Shown here one piece after another: positions 36,008 through 45,664 of a DNA stretch of 64,000 nucleotides. The first letter of the stretch is position 1. Each line of letters begins with the position of its first letter. The DNA is taken from NCBI RefSeq assembly GCF_030580935.1, contig NZ_JAUQOM010000010.1, positions 57,446 to 121,445 of the forward strand, given 5' to 3'. Position numbers and translations under genes: made by a program. Under the pieces are notes generated by a model. It did no database searches and was not told the DNA's origin. It saw nothing but the letters and a program-made list of their open reading frames with translations. The stretch is from Sphingobium cyanobacteriorum. Its GTDB lineage: Bacteria; Pseudomonadota; Alphaproteobacteria; Sphingomonadales; Sphingomonadaceae.

Positions 36008-37234
36008 ATGTCGTCAGAAGCGTTGAAGGGCATCAGGGTCCTTGACCTCAGTCGTATTCTGGCCGCTCCATTTTGCGCCCAGTTGCTGGGGGATCTGGGC
36101 GCAGAGGTGATCAAGGTCGAACGTCCGGGCGCGGGCGACGACAGCCGTTCCTACGGCCCGCCCTTTCTGGACGATGCCGATGGCAATCCGACGCGGGACG
36201 CCGGCTTTTACCTGAGCTGCAATCGCAACAAACGTGGTATGACGGTGGATCATTCCAAGCCCGAAGGCGCAGCGTTGCTGCGTGAACTGGCAGCGAAATC
36301 CGATGTGTTCATCGAAAATTTCCGCACCGGCGTTCTTGCCAAATATGGCCTCGACTATGAGAGCCTGAAAGAGCTTAATCCCCGCCTGATCTATTGTTCG
36401 ATAACCGGATTCGGTCAGGACGGCCCCTATGCGGCCCGGCCCGGCTATGATGGCGTGTTTCAGGCGATGTGCGGCATGATGAGCGTGTCCGGCCTGCCTG
36501 ATGGCGTGCCGGGCGGCGGGCCAATGAAGGTCGGCGTGTCGATGGTCGACATATTGACCGGCCTTTACGCCAGCAGCGCCATCCTTGCCGCGCTGCGCCA
36601 CAGGGACAATAGCGGCGAAGGGCAGTTCATCGACATGGCCCTGCTCGATTGCGGACTGGCCTCCCTGTCCCATTACGTCCAGAATTACCTGATTTCCGGG
36701 GTCGTGCCCGAACGGCGGGGTAATGGCGGATTTGGTGGCATTCCTTCGCAGACATTCATGTGCAGCGACCGCGAAATTTTCATCGTGGCCAGTACCAACA
36801 AGCAGTTCGGTGCACTGACCCGCGTGCTGGGAGAACCGTCGCTGGCCTCCGACCCGCGTTTCGATCAGGTGCAAAAGCGCATCATGCATCGGGATGAACT
36901 GCTCGCCATTCTCGACAGCCTGTTCGCCAGGCGGACTGCCACAGAATGGCTGGAGGCACTGGAAGCGGCCGACGTTCCTGCCAGTCCGGTTAACGACGTG
37001 GCGATGGTGTTCGACAACCCCCAGGTCAAGCATCGCGCGATGCTGGCCCATACGCATCATCCCGTGGCGGGCGACTTGCCGATTTTGCGCAATCCCATTC
37101 GCATGTCGGCGACCCCGATCGGCGAGGCGACACCGCCGCCGACGCTGGGGCAGGATAATGACGCGGTTCTGCGCGATGTGCTGGGATATGACGATGTTCG
37201 GATCGCCGCGCTGCGGGCCGCAGCGGTCCTTTAA
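36008..37234 (+). CDS. CaiB/BaiF family CoA-transferase (class III)
   Basis: A 408-residue class III CoA-transferase: GIRVLDLSRILAAPFCAQLLG at the N-terminus with LGAEVIKVERPG, then FIENFRTGVLAKYGLDYE, and VGVSMVDILTGLYAS, where the aspartate is the family's covalent-intermediate residue. A longer in-frame start exists at 35975, but the ATG used has GGGGAGC just upstream and begins right before the conserved core. It moves CoA between a donor thioester and an acid, an ATP-free alternative to FadD, and leads the long plus-strand run. Confidence 0.93.
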   Translation: MSSEALKGIRVLDLSRILAAPFCAQLLGDLGAEVIKVERPGAGDDSRSYGPPFLDDADGNPTRDAGFYLSCNRNKRGMTVDHSKPEGAALLRELAAKSDVFIENFRTGVLAKYGLDYESLKELNPRLIYCSITGFGQDGPYAARPGYDGVFQAMCGMMSVSGLPDGVPGGGPMKVGVSMVDILTGLYASSAILAALRHRDNSGEGQFIDMALLDCGLASLSHYVQNYLISGVVPERRGNGGFGGIPSQTFMCSDREIFIVASTNKQFGALTRVLGEPSLASDPRFDQVQKRIMHRDELLAILDSLFARRTATEWLEALEAADVPASPVNDVAMVFDNPQVKHRAMLAHTHHPVAGDLPILRNPIRMSATPIGEATPPPTLGQDNDAVLRDVLGYDDVRIAALRAAAVL

Positions 37235-37303
37235 AAAGGTACGCGGCAAGGCCACGGCCTGGCTATGCCTCAACATGCAGCAAAATCACCAAAGGATATG
37301 GAA

Positions 37304-38470
37304 GTGACTGAACGCGCCGTTGCCATTGCCGACCGGGTCGAGGCTTTCGTCCGCGATGTCGTGTTCCCCTATGAGCGGGATCCCCGCGCGCGTGGCCACC
37401 ACGGGCCTGCGGACGAACTGGTCATGGAAATGCGTGACAAGGCCCGTGCAGCGGGCGTCTTGACCCCCCACATCATGCCCGATGGCAGTCACCTGACCCA
37501 GCGCGAAACGGCAATCGTCCTCATCCGTTCCGGCCTCAGCCCGCTTGGCCCCCTGGCCTGCAACACGATGGCACCGGACGAAGGCAATATGTATCTGCTC
37601 GGCCATGAGGGGTCGGCGGAGCAGAAGGCGCGCTTCCTGAAACCGCTGGTGGAAGGGCGCGCCCGCTCCGCCTTTCTGATGACGGAACCCGCAACCGAGG
37701 GCGGCGCCGGGTCTGACCCGTCGATGATGAAAACGACCTGTCGCCAGGATGGCAATCATTGGGTCGTAAATGGCCGCAAGCGGTTCATCACCGGCTATCA
37801 GGGCGCCGCTATCGGCATCGTCATGGCCAAGTCGGACGATGGTGCCTGCATGTTCCTGATCGACCTGCCCGACCCCGCGATCCGCATCGACGCCGTGCCG
37901 GACACGATCGACAGTTCGATGCCGGGCGGCCATGCGACCCTCACCATTCGTGACCTGCGCATTCCCGCCGACCAGATGCTGGGCCAGTCGGGCGAAGGTT
38001 TCAAATATGCGCAGATTCGCCTGTCGCCTGCGCGCCTGTCGCATTGCATGCGCTGGCTGGGCAGTTGTATCCGCGCGCAGGAGATCGCGATCGACTATGC
38101 CTGCAAGCGTGAAGCGTTCGGCAAGACGCTGATCGACCATGAAGGCGTGGGCTTCATGCTGGCGGAAAACAAGATCCTGATCCAGCAGTGCGCGTTGATG
38201 ATCGACTGGTGTGCAGGCGTACTGGACAGCGGATCGCTCGGCACGGTCGAAAGCTCGATGGCGAAGGTTTCGGTCAGCGAGGCGCTGATGAAGATCGCCG
38301 ACAATTGCGTGCAGGTGATGGGCGGCACCGGCGTGACCGGCGACACGATCGTCGAACAGGTGTTCCGCGAAGTCCGCGCCTTCCGCATCTATGACGGCCC
38401 GACCGAGGTGCACAAATGGAGCCTGGCCAAGAAGATCAAGCGCGACTGGGTGAAGGGACAGCAGGCGTGA
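37304..38470 (+). CDS. ACAD10/11-like acyl-CoA dehydrogenase
   Basis: A 388-residue [20 protein letters not shown] and the C-terminal [18 protein letters not shown] are decisive: the latter matches the Y-x-D-G-P-x-E-V-H pattern of ACAD10/ACAD11 rather than the YEGT of MCAD, so Asp364 sits at the usual base position. The GTG is chosen because AAAGGA lies 7 bases upstream; an ATG two codons earlier is only one base from it, and 37265 is a third option. A kinase-like gene overlaps its stop. Confidence 0.9.
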   Translation: MTERAVAIADRVEAFVRDVVFPYERDPRARGHHGPADELVMEMRDKARAAGVLTPHIMPDGSHLTQRETAIVLIRSGLSPLGPLACNTMAPDEGNMYLLGHEGSAEQKARFLKPLVEGRARSAFLMTEPATEGGAGSDPSMMKTTCRQDGNHWVVNGRKRFITGYQGAAIGIVMAKSDDGACMFLIDLPDPAIRIDAVPDTIDSSMPGGHATLTIRDLRIPADQMLGQSGEGFKYAQIRLSPARLSHCMRWLGSCIRAQEIAIDYACKREAFGKTLIDHEGVGFMLAENKILIQQCALMIDWCAGVLDSGSLGTVESSMAKVSVSEALMKIADNCVQVMGGTGVTGDTIVEQVFREVRAFRIYDGPTEVHKWSLAKKIKRDWVKGQQA

Positions 38471-39546
38471 GCGGGGCGGCCGACGCGGCGGCCAATAGCG
38501 GGACCACCCCGGTCCGGGCCGGCTACGGCTTCGACGAGGCGGCACTGACCCGCTGGATGGAGGCGCATGTCGGCGGCTTTTCGGGGCCGCTCAGCGTGGA
38601 GCAATTCAAGGGTGGCCTGTCCAACCCGACTTACAAGCTGGTGACGCCTGGCCGCCATTATGTGCTGCGCCGCAAGCCGCCGGGCCAGATATTGAAGGGT
38701 GCCCATGCCGTGGAGCGCGAGGCGCGCGTGCTGAGCGCGATCGGCGGCGCGGGTTTCCCCGTTGCGCATGTCTATGGCCTGTGTGAGGACAGCGCGATCC
38801 TCGGTTCCGCCTTCTATGTCATGGAAATGGTGGAAGGGCGCATCTTCTGGGACGCGACGATCCCCGGCGTCCCGCAAGAGGAACGCGCCGCATTGTTCGA
38901 CGCGATGAATGCCACGATCGCGCAGCTTCACGCGCTGGATTATCAGGCGATCGGCCTGGGTGATTATGGCAGGCCGGGCAATTTCTTCGAACGGCAGATC
39001 GGCCGCTGGTCGAAACAATATCGCGAGGATGTCGAGGCGGGCCGGGACGAGACGATGGACCGGCTCATCGCCTGGCTGGAAGCCAATATTCCGGCCGGCG
39101 ATGACATGACCACGCTGGCCCATGGCGATTTTCGCATCGACAATCTGATCTTTCATCCGACCGAACCGCGCGTGCTGGCCGTGCTGGACTGGGAATTGTC
39201 CACCCTTGGCCACCCTGGCGCGGACTTCGCCTATCATGCGATGATGTACCGGATGCCGCCCTATATCGTTGCGGGCCTTGTCGGCGCGGATATCGCCGGC
39301 CTCGGCATCCCTTCCGAAGCGGACTATCTGGCCGCCTATTGCGCGCGCACGGGACGTGACGGGATGCCGGGCTATGATTTTTACGTGGCGTTCAACTTCT
39401 TCCGGCTGGCGGCGATTTTCCATGGGATCAAGGGACGGATGATCCGGGGCGCCGCCAGCAACGCCCAGACGCAGGAGCGGGTCCGGGTCTTGCCCGAACT
39501 GATCCAGCTTGCCTGGCAGCAGGCAGAGCGGGCCGGGGCGCGATAA
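38467..39546 (+). CDS. APH-type phosphotransferase, ACAD10/11 kinase-domain homologue
   Basis: A 359-residue aminoglycoside-phosphotransferase-fold kinase: [14 protein letters not shown] as nucleotide loop, [13 protein letters not shown] with the catalytic aspartate (residues 219-221) and [18 protein letters not shown] with the metal aspartate (241). The same domain is fused to the dehydrogenase in mammalian ACAD10/11, which clear 4-hydroxyacyl-CoAs by phosphorylation, and LvaA of levulinate catabolism is a related kinase. The GTG start overlaps the ACAD stop. This supports phosphorylation of a hydroxyacyl-CoA here, by inference. Confidence 0.88.
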   Translation: MSGAADAAANSGTTPVRAGYGFDEAALTRWMEAHVGGFSGPLSVEQFKGGLSNPTYKLVTPGRHYVLRRKPPGQILKGAHAVEREARVLSAIGGAGFPVAHVYGLCEDSAILGSAFYVMEMVEGRIFWDATIPGVPQEERAALFDAMNATIAQLHALDYQAIGLGDYGRPGNFFERQIGRWSKQYREDVEAGRDETMDRLIAWLEANIPAGDDMTTLAHGDFRIDNLIFHPTEPRVLAVLDWELSTLGHPGADFAYHAMMYRMPPYIVAGLVGADIAGLGIPSEADYLAAYCARTGRDGMPGYDFYVAFNFFRLAAIFHGIKGRMIRGAASNAQTQERVRVLPELIQLAWQQAERAGAR

Positions 39547-39661
39547 GTACAAAAGCGGTCGCAATGATTGTCATCGCCCTGCCGATCAATGGGAAGCGGG
39601 GTTGCAGTTCATCAGGGCTGGCCGGACAATAGGGCGTTCCGCGACCAAGGAGCGCCTCAAA

Positions 39662-40858
39662 GTGAATGTTGCTGCACCGGCTTCCCTGCTTTTTACGCCT
39701 TTGACGATCCGGGGCTTCACCGCGCCCAATCGGGTGATGGTGTCGCCCATGCAGCAATATGCCAGCGACGACAGCGGGCTGGCCAATGATTTCCACCTTG
39801 TCCAGCTTGGTCGCTTCGCGATGGGCGGGGCAGGGATGGTGATTGTGGAGGCGACCGCCATCGAACCGATCGGGCGCATGAGCCATATGGACCTTGGCCT
39901 GTGGTCGGATGAACAGATCGCTCCGTTGGCGCGGATCGCAGCCTTTATCAGCAGCCAGGGGGCGGTGCCGGGCATCCAGCTCGTCCATGCCGGGCGCAAA
40001 GGATCGATGCAGGCGCCCTGGGATGGTATGGGCCCGCTTACGGAAGCGGACATCGCGCGTGGGGAAGCGCCCTGGCCGACCATCGGGCCGAGCGCGATCT
40101 CGCCGGGGCAGGGCTGGCAGGTGCCCGAAGCAATGAGCGAGGCGGACATCGCCGCCAACGTCACACTCTGGGCGGATGCGGCGCGGCGCGCGGCGCAGGC
40201 GGGGTTCGGCATCATCGACCTGCATGGGGCGCATGGCTATCTGCTCCATGCCTTCCTGTCACCCATCTCCAACCATCGCACCGACAGCTATGGTGGCAGC
40301 CTTGCCAACCGGATGCGCTATCCGCTGGAGGTGATCACGGCCATGCGCGCCGCCATCCCCGATGCGTGTGCGATCTTCTATCGCTTGTCCGTGCTGGATG
40401 GGATGGCAGGGGGCTGGACGGAAGCGGACAGCCTGATCTTCTGCCGGGAATTGCTGGCGCGTGGTGTGGATGTGATCGATTGCTCATCAGGGGGCGCCGT
40501 GTCCGATCGTTCGACCGATACGCGGGTCCGGCGAGGCTATGCCTTTCATGCCCCCTATTCGCGGGCCATGCGGCAGGGGCTGGACGGAGGCCTGGTTGCG
40601 ACGGTAGGGCTGATTGTCGATCCGCATCAGGCCGAGGCGGTGTTGCGGTCCGGGGATGCGGATATCGTGGCCCTCGGTCGGGAACTGCTGGCCGATCCGA
40701 ACTGGACGCACCATGCGCGCCATGTTCTGCTGGGTGAAGGCTATGACGACTGGCCACAGCAGGCGGGCTGGTGGCTTGACAAGCGCGTTGGTGCGCTGCG
40801 AAAATTGCAGGAGGCTGGTGAAACGCCCATGACCCGCTATCAGGACAGTCCAGCGTGA
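39662..40858 (+). CDS. Old-yellow-enzyme-like NADH:flavin oxidoreductase
   Basis: A 398-residue FMN TIM-barrel ene-reductase. LFTPLTIRGFTAPNRVMVSP starts the barrel, His188 and His191 in DLHGAHGYLLHAF are the substrate-binding pair, and NHRTDSYGGSLANRMRYP is the FMN/phosphate region. At the YqjM cysteine position the sequence is SPMQQY, so that redox-tuning cysteine is a glutamine. The GTG has AAGGAG 8 bases upstream. It may reduce an enone or dienoyl intermediate; it overlaps the SnoaL-like gene. Confidence 0.92.
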   Translation: MNVAAPASLLFTPLTIRGFTAPNRVMVSPMQQYASDDSGLANDFHLVQLGRFAMGGAGMVIVEATAIEPIGRMSHMDLGLWSDEQIAPLARIAAFISSQGAVPGIQLVHAGRKGSMQAPWDGMGPLTEADIARGEAPWPTIGPSAISPGQGWQVPEAMSEADIAANVTLWADAARRAAQAGFGIIDLHGAHGYLLHAFLSPISNHRTDSYGGSLANRMRYPLEVITAMRAAIPDACAIFYRLSVLDGMAGGWTEADSLIFCRELLARGVDVIDCSSGGAVSDRSTDTRVRRGYAFHAPYSRAMRQGLDGGLVATVGLIVDPHQAEAVLRSGDADIVALGRELLADPNWTHHARHVLLGEGYDDWPQQAGWWLDKRVGALRKLQEAGETPMTRYQDSPA

Positions 40859-41364
40859 TCCTGGCAGGGGACGACGATCCGGTCGAGCATCGACTGGCCG
40901 CGCTGGAGTGTCGGGTCCGCGATCTGGAGGACCGGCAGGCCATCTACCAACTGGTCGCCAGCTATGGGCTTGCCGCCGACGGCATGAGCCGCGAAGGGCT
41001 TGAGCGCCTGTGGGCGCCTGATGGGCGCTACGATACCGAACATCATATATTCGAAGGCGCACAGGCGGTTGGAGCGATCGTCGAAGATCCGATGCATCTG
41101 GGCTTCGTAGAACCGGGATGTGCCCATGTCATGAGCCTTCCGCATGTCACCGTGACGGGAAACAGCGCAGTCGCCACCAATTATTCGCGTGTCTATCTTC
41201 GGTCCGGCGAAGAATGGCGGGTCGTGCGGGTTGCCGCCAATCGATGGGAGCTGACGCGGGACGAGGCGGGGCTTTGGCGGGTGGACCGGCGGATCAATCG
41301 CCTGCTTGACGGAACAGCGGAATCCCGTGCCCTGCTCGCGCAGGGCCTGTGCATCGCGCAATGA
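40855..41364 (+). CDS. SnoaL-like (NTF2-fold) protein
   Basis: A 169-residue protein of the SnoaL_4-type NTF2 fold: DRQAIYQLVASYGLAADGM, LERLWAPDGRYD, HVMSLPHVTVTGNSAVATNYSRV in shorter pieces, and WRVDRRINRLLDG. Members are isomerase, dehydratase or dioxygenase-beta-like proteins in aromatic and polycyclic catabolism. The GTG start overlaps the OYE stop (GTGA), which suggests a linked step with the reductase, but no catalytic role can be assigned. Confidence 0.72.
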   Translation: MILAGDDDPVEHRLAALECRVRDLEDRQAIYQLVASYGLAADGMSREGLERLWAPDGRYDTEHHIFEGAQAVGAIVEDPMHLGFVEPGCAHVMSLPHVTVTGNSAVATNYSRVYLRSGEEWRVVRVAANRWELTRDEAGLWRVDRRINRLLDGTAESRALLAQGLCIAQ

Positions 41365-41450
41365 TTGCGGGCGGTGGCCAAATTTCCTATGCGCGACCAT
41401 GATCGCTAAGGTCAGGGTAGTGAAGGCGGGATGATGACAGGCTTGAGGGA

Positions 41451-43097
41451 ATGAGGAGCGGCACGTCTTTCGCGCCCCTGCGACATCGGGTTTTCCGGCG
41501 TATCTGGACAGCCAGCCTGTTATCCAATTTCGGCCTTTTGATCAACGGTGTCGGCGCTGGCTGGGCGATGACCGAGATGAGTGGGCGCGCCGATCTTGTC
41601 GCGCTGGTGCAGACCGCGCTGATGCTGCCCTATATGTTGTTTTCGATGCCGGCCGGGGCGATTTCCGACACATATGACCGTCGAACCGTCGGCATGACGA
41701 TGCTGTGTTTCGCTCTTTGCAGTTCCCTGTTGCTGACCGGAGTTGCGCTGGCGGGCTGGCTAAGTCCGATGCTGTTGCTGATGCTGTGTTTCCTTAGCGG
41801 TACAGCCAACGCCATGTTCGGTCCGGCCTGGCAGGCGTCCGTCAGCGAGCAGGTGCCAGCAGAGGATCTGGCGCCGGCGGTGGCGCTCAATTCGGTCAGC
41901 TACAATATCGCGCGCAGTTTCGGTCCGGCAATCGGCGGCCTGATTGTCGCGGCGGCAGGTTCGGTCGCGGCGTTCGGTGTGACGGCATTCTGCTATTTGC
42001 CTATCCTGTTCGCTTTGTTTCTCTGGCGGCGGGAACAGGAATCGCCACGTCTGCCGCCCGAACGGATAGGCTGGGCGATGGTATCTGGCGTGCGCTATGT
42101 CCTGTATTCCCCGTCCACGCGATCGGTCATTATTCGCGCGGCCCTGACCGGGATCGCCGGTGGCGCCATCTCTTCGCTCATGCCGCTGATCGCGCGGAAT
42201 CTGGTTGGCGGGACAGCCGCGACATACGGCCTGTTGCTGGGCGTGTTCGGTATAGGCGCAGTGGTGGGTGCATTGGTCATGCCCGCGCTTCGCCATCGTC
42301 TGCCTGGCGAATGGCATATCGGTGCGAGTACCGCGCTTCTTGGCTTTACCATCATCCTGCTGTCGCTCGCCCGATCACAATGGACCGCCATGCCGATCCT
42401 GTTTGTGGCCGGCATTTTGTGGATGCAGCCGCTGACCCAGTTCAATATCGCGATCCAGACGCAGGCGCCGCGCTGGGTCGCCGGACGCGCGCTCGCGGCC
42501 TATCAGGCGGCGATGGCCGGAGGGATCGCCGGAGGAGCATGGCTGTGGGGACATGTTGCTGAATTGGCGGGGACTGCGAATGCCATCGCCTGTTCCGGTC
42601 TGGCGATGTTCCTCTGCGTTGTGGCGAGCCGTATCTGGCCGCTCAACCGCGAAGAGTCCGACCTTGGTGATCGCGAGCGGCCACTGGCCACGCCGGAAGT
42701 CCGCCTCGCCCTTACAGGGCGAAGCGGTCCTGTGGTGATCGAGGTCGACTATCGGGTCGACCCGCAAAGGGCGCGCCAATTTTACGACGCCATGCTGGAA
42801 GTGCGGCATTTCCGCCAGCGCAACGGTGCCTATATGTGGTCGCTGGCCCGCGACATCGCGGACGAGCAATGCTGGCTGGAACGTTTTTCCTGCCCCACAT
42901 GGCACGACTATCTGCGCCAGCGCGAGCGGATGACGGCAGGCGAACAGGCCATATTGGAGCGTGCGCTGGATCAGACGGTCGATCAGCGTGGCGACCGTAT
43001 TCGACGCCTGCTCGAACGGCCCATCGGTTCGGTGCGCTGGCGCCCGGAAAGTCGCGACCCAGGACTGATCCTGCCGATCAACTCCGGTTCAGGATAG
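41451..43097 (+). CDS. MFS transporter of the MFS_3 (EntS-like) type
   Basis: A 548-residue inner-membrane protein. About 400 residues form 10-12 hydrophobic helices with the motif SDTYDRRTVGM after helix 2, GPAWQASVSEQVPAEDLAPAVALNSV-type loop and SFGPAIGGLIVAAAG. The last ~130 residues are soluble, with VVIEVDYRVDPQRARQFYDAM resembling a dimeric alpha-beta-barrel domain, as in this transporter family. A probable exporter, or importer of the substrate or an intermediate; direction is not readable from sequence. The ATG lacks a well-spaced ribosome-binding site. Confidence 0.85.
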   Translation: MRSGTSFAPLRHRVFRRIWTASLLSNFGLLINGVGAGWAMTEMSGRADLVALVQTALMLPYMLFSMPAGAISDTYDRRTVGMTMLCFALCSSLLLTGVALAGWLSPMLLLMLCFLSGTANAMFGPAWQASVSEQVPAEDLAPAVALNSVSYNIARSFGPAIGGLIVAAAGSVAAFGVTAFCYLPILFALFLWRREQESPRLPPERIGWAMVSGVRYVLYSPSTRSVIIRAALTGIAGGAISSLMPLIARNLVGGTAATYGLLLGVFGIGAVVGALVMPALRHRLPGEWHIGASTALLGFTIILLSLARSQWTAMPILFVAGILWMQPLTQFNIAIQTQAPRWVAGRALAAYQAAMAGGIAGGAWLWGHVAELAGTANAIACSGLAMFLCVVASRIWPLNREESDLGDRERPLATPEVRLALTGRSGPVVIEVDYRVDPQRARQFYDAMLEVRHFRQRNGAYMWSLARDIADEQCWLERFSCPTWHDYLRQRERMTAGEQAILERALDQTVDQRGDRIRRLLERPIGSVRWRPESRDPGLILPINSGSG

Positions 43098-43345
43098 TGG
43101 CGAGAAGGATACTGGCCTGAACTGGGTGTGCGAATGGCGAGCCGTGGCCACGCATGCCATCGACCAGCCACCGCATACATGATTTCAGACATTTTCGCTC
43201 TGCGATGCCGTCGCGCAGGGGTGTCACCGCTTGCGGCACGAATGTGCCCCCCTCACTATGCATGCACTTCGAAAGAGTTGGGCAACCATGGCTGCAACAC
43301 GCCTCGCTATCCCGACCGACCATGTCAACAGGAGCTGGCAACCAC

Positions 43346-44506
43346 ATGACTGCTGAAGAGGCAAGGACGCTTTGGGAGCGGACGAAAGCACTCAAGCCGG
43401 TCGTGGATTCGTGCCGGGCGGAAACGGATATGGAAAGACGCTTGCCCGATCCGATCGCGGCAGCCTTCATGGACCTCGACCTTTACCGCCTGATCCTGCC
43501 GAAGGATCTGGGCGGCCAGGGGGTGGACCCGCTGACTGCTTTCGATATGACGGAAGAAGTGGCCTATTATGATGGCTCTGTCGGGTGGAATTTTGCCATC
43601 GGCGCCAATAGCGGCATGATCGCAGGCCAGCTTCCGCCAGAAACAGTCGCGTCTGTATTCGGTACACGACAGGCGGCCGTGGCCGGGTCCGGTCCGCCGC
43701 AGGGACGGGCCGTTGCCGTTGCGGGCGGTTATCGCGTGACTGGCCGCTTCGCCTGGGCCAGCGGCATTCATCAGGCGCAATGGGTCATGGGTGGCTGTTT
43801 CGTGCATGACGGGGATGAGCGCAGGGTTGGCCCCCATGGCGGCCCGGTGGTGATCCATGTGCTGGCGCCCCGCGCCGACGCGACAGTGATCGATAGTTGG
43901 CATACCGGCGGTATGCGCGGCACGGGCAGCACCGAGTTCGACCTGGAGGATGTGTTCGTGCCCGACAGTCATGCATTCATGATGTTCGGTGCTGCTCCCA
44001 AACATTCCGACCCGGTCTATCGCCTACCCACCAGCTTTTTCGGTTTTGGCTTGACCGCTGTGCCCCTGGGCATCGCGCGGGCGGCAAAGGATGGTCTTGC
44101 GCAGTTGGCCGTGACAAAGGTTCCGGCGCCACCGCGCCCCGGCCTGCGCGATCAACAGCATGTGCAATATGTCGTCGCCAAAGCCGATGCGATGGTGGAG
44201 GCCGCGCGCCTGGCAGTGCGCAATGCTTTCTCGTCCATGTGGGCGGAGGTTCGTAAAGACGGGGCGACGATGGAAAGTCGGGCCAGGCTGCGTCGTGCTT
44301 CGGTCCATGCGGTGGAGACAGCGATCGAGGCTGTTGGCATGTGCTATCGCGCGGCAGGCGGTGCGGCTGTGTTCGAAAGTCATCCGTTCGAGCGCGCCCT
44401 GCGTGATGTCAACGCGACCGGCGGGCATGTCGTTTACCAGCGCGCGATGATGGAGGATGCGGGGCGCGTCGCTCTTGGCCTGCCCCCGCTGCTTCCCATG
44501 TTCTGA
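43346..44506 (+). CDS. HsaA/DszC-like flavin-dependent monooxygenase (ACAD fold)
   Basis: A 386-residue ACAD-fold protein. Its sequence is unlike true dehydrogenases: the catalytic glutamate region is absent, and the C-terminus has FERALRDVNATGGHVVYQR, the R-D-x(n)-H pattern of group D two-component flavin monooxygenases (HsaA, HpaB-like C2, DszC). VAYYDGSVGWNFAIGAN and SWHTGGMRGTGSTEFDLEDV are also typical. Such enzymes hydroxylate phenols or rings with reduced flavin from a partner reductase. No reductase gene adjoins it. AGGAG lies about 11 bases before the chosen ATG. Confidence 0.85.
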   Translation: MTAEEARTLWERTKALKPVVDSCRAETDMERRLPDPIAAAFMDLDLYRLILPKDLGGQGVDPLTAFDMTEEVAYYDGSVGWNFAIGANSGMIAGQLPPETVASVFGTRQAAVAGSGPPQGRAVAVAGGYRVTGRFAWASGIHQAQWVMGGCFVHDGDERRVGPHGGPVVIHVLAPRADATVIDSWHTGGMRGTGSTEFDLEDVFVPDSHAFMMFGAAPKHSDPVYRLPTSFFGFGLTAVPLGIARAAKDGLAQLAVTKVPAPPRPGLRDQQHVQYVVAKADAMVEAARLAVRNAFSSMWAEVRKDGATMESRARLRRASVHAVETAIEAVGMCYRAAGGAAVFESHPFERALRDVNATGGHVVYQRAMMEDAGRVALGLPPLLPMF

Positions 44507-44797
44507 CGCGCGCGGCATTCGCCTGCGTGGGTGCCAGTGACTTGCCGGGCGCATTGCATTTGCCGCGATTGTTGATGCCTCTCATGGAAAATGCGCTTCG
44601 GTGGGCTGGCTGTATACAGGTGCGCTCATGATCCCGGACGTGCTCCGGCGATGGAGGTATTCTTTGCGCTGCCAGTCATGCGGTTGATGCATGATGATCA
44701 CATGCTCGCTGATATCGCTGCGATCTGATTTCGGTCTTGCTTCCCGTCCCTGTGCTGCGCTCCAGTCCTTGGCAGAGACGTGGCAAGGAGAGGTGGC

Positions 44798-45664
44798 GTG
44801 ACTGAAGTGATCACGGAGATGGCGGGCGCGACGCTGTTGGTCACGCTTAATCGGCCGGACAGGCTCAATGCCCTGACATTCGATATGCATCGGCTGATCG
44901 CCGAGGCAATCGATCGTGCCAATCGGGACGATGCGATCCGTGCAGTGCTATTCACCGGCGCGGGCAGGGGGTTTTGCGCGGGAACCGATCTTGGTTCCGG
45001 TTTCAGCCGGATTTCGGGCGACACAGGCGAGGCCGACAGCACGAACGGGCCACCGCCGCGTGACAAGGGCGGCGAACTGGTGCTGCGCCTGTTCGATTGC
45101 CGAAAGCCTTTGATCGCGGCCGTCAACGGGGCGGCTGCGGGCATGGGGGCCGCCCTCACGCTGGCGATGGATCACCGTATCGGGACCGCCAACGCCAAAT
45201 ATATCTTTCCCTATGTTCGCCGCGGCATCGTCCCGGAATCCTGCTCAAGCTGGTTTCTGCCAAGGCTCGTTGGCGTTGCACGCGCGCTCGACTGGTTGCA
45301 GACGGGGCGAAGCGTGGATGCTGCCGAAGCTGCCGAGGCCGGATTGCTGCGCGAGATCGTCGGGGCAGATGCACTGATTGCAACGGGGCTGGCGCTGGCG
45401 GATCGCATTGCTGAGGGTACATCTCCGCTGGCGGTTGCGTTGGCACGGCAGATGGTGTGGCAGGGGATGGTGGCGCAGCATCCGATGGACGCGCATCGCC
45501 ATGAAAGCCAGGGGCTGGTCATCATGGCACGCAGTGGCGACCCGCGCGAAGGCGCGCACGCCTTCATGGAAAAGCGGGCACCTGCCTTTGGAGGGAAGGT
45601 CAGTGCAGCGCGATCAGGCCCGTTCCCTGGCTGGGAAGAGCCGCCTTATGCTCCTTCGCTATGA
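44798..45664 (+). CDS. Enoyl-CoA hydratase/isomerase (crotonase family)
   Basis: A 288-residue crotonase: LVTLNRPDRLNALTFDMHRL, GAGRGFCAGTDLGSGF, and VNGAAAGMGAALTLAMDHRI. The second active-site stretch VRRGIVPESCSSWFLPRLVG carries a glutamate in PES, unlike the other hydratases here. The extended C-terminus ends FPGWEEPPYAPSL. The GTG is chosen because AAGGAGAGG ends 4 bases before it; a second GTG six codons upstream overlaps that site. Its stop overlaps the next SDR start (ATGA). Confidence 0.88.
   Translation: MTEVITEMAGATLLVTLNRPDRLNALTFDMHRLIAEAIDRANRDDAIRAVLFTGAGRGFCAGTDLGSGFSRISGDTGEADSTNGPPPRDKGGELVLRLFDCRKPLIAAVNGAAAGMGAALTLAMDHRIGTANAKYIFPYVRRGIVPESCSSWFLPRLVGVARALDWLQTGRSVDAAEAAEAGLLREIVGADALIATGLALADRIAEGTSPLAVALARQMVWQGMVAQHPMDAHRHESQGLVIMARSGDPREGAHAFMEKRAPAFGGKVSAARSGPFPGWEEPPYAPSL

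Noticed and set aside
41451..43097. MFS gene as a two-gene fusion with a monooxygenase
   Set aside because: The C-terminal soluble domain is common in the MFS_3 family, so this is normal architecture rather than a novel fusion.
44582..44890. Minus-strand open frame before the 44.8-kb enoyl-CoA hydratase
   Set aside because: It overlaps the hydratase start, has no ribosome-binding site or family motif and codes an unremarkable sequence; treated as noise in an intergenic region.
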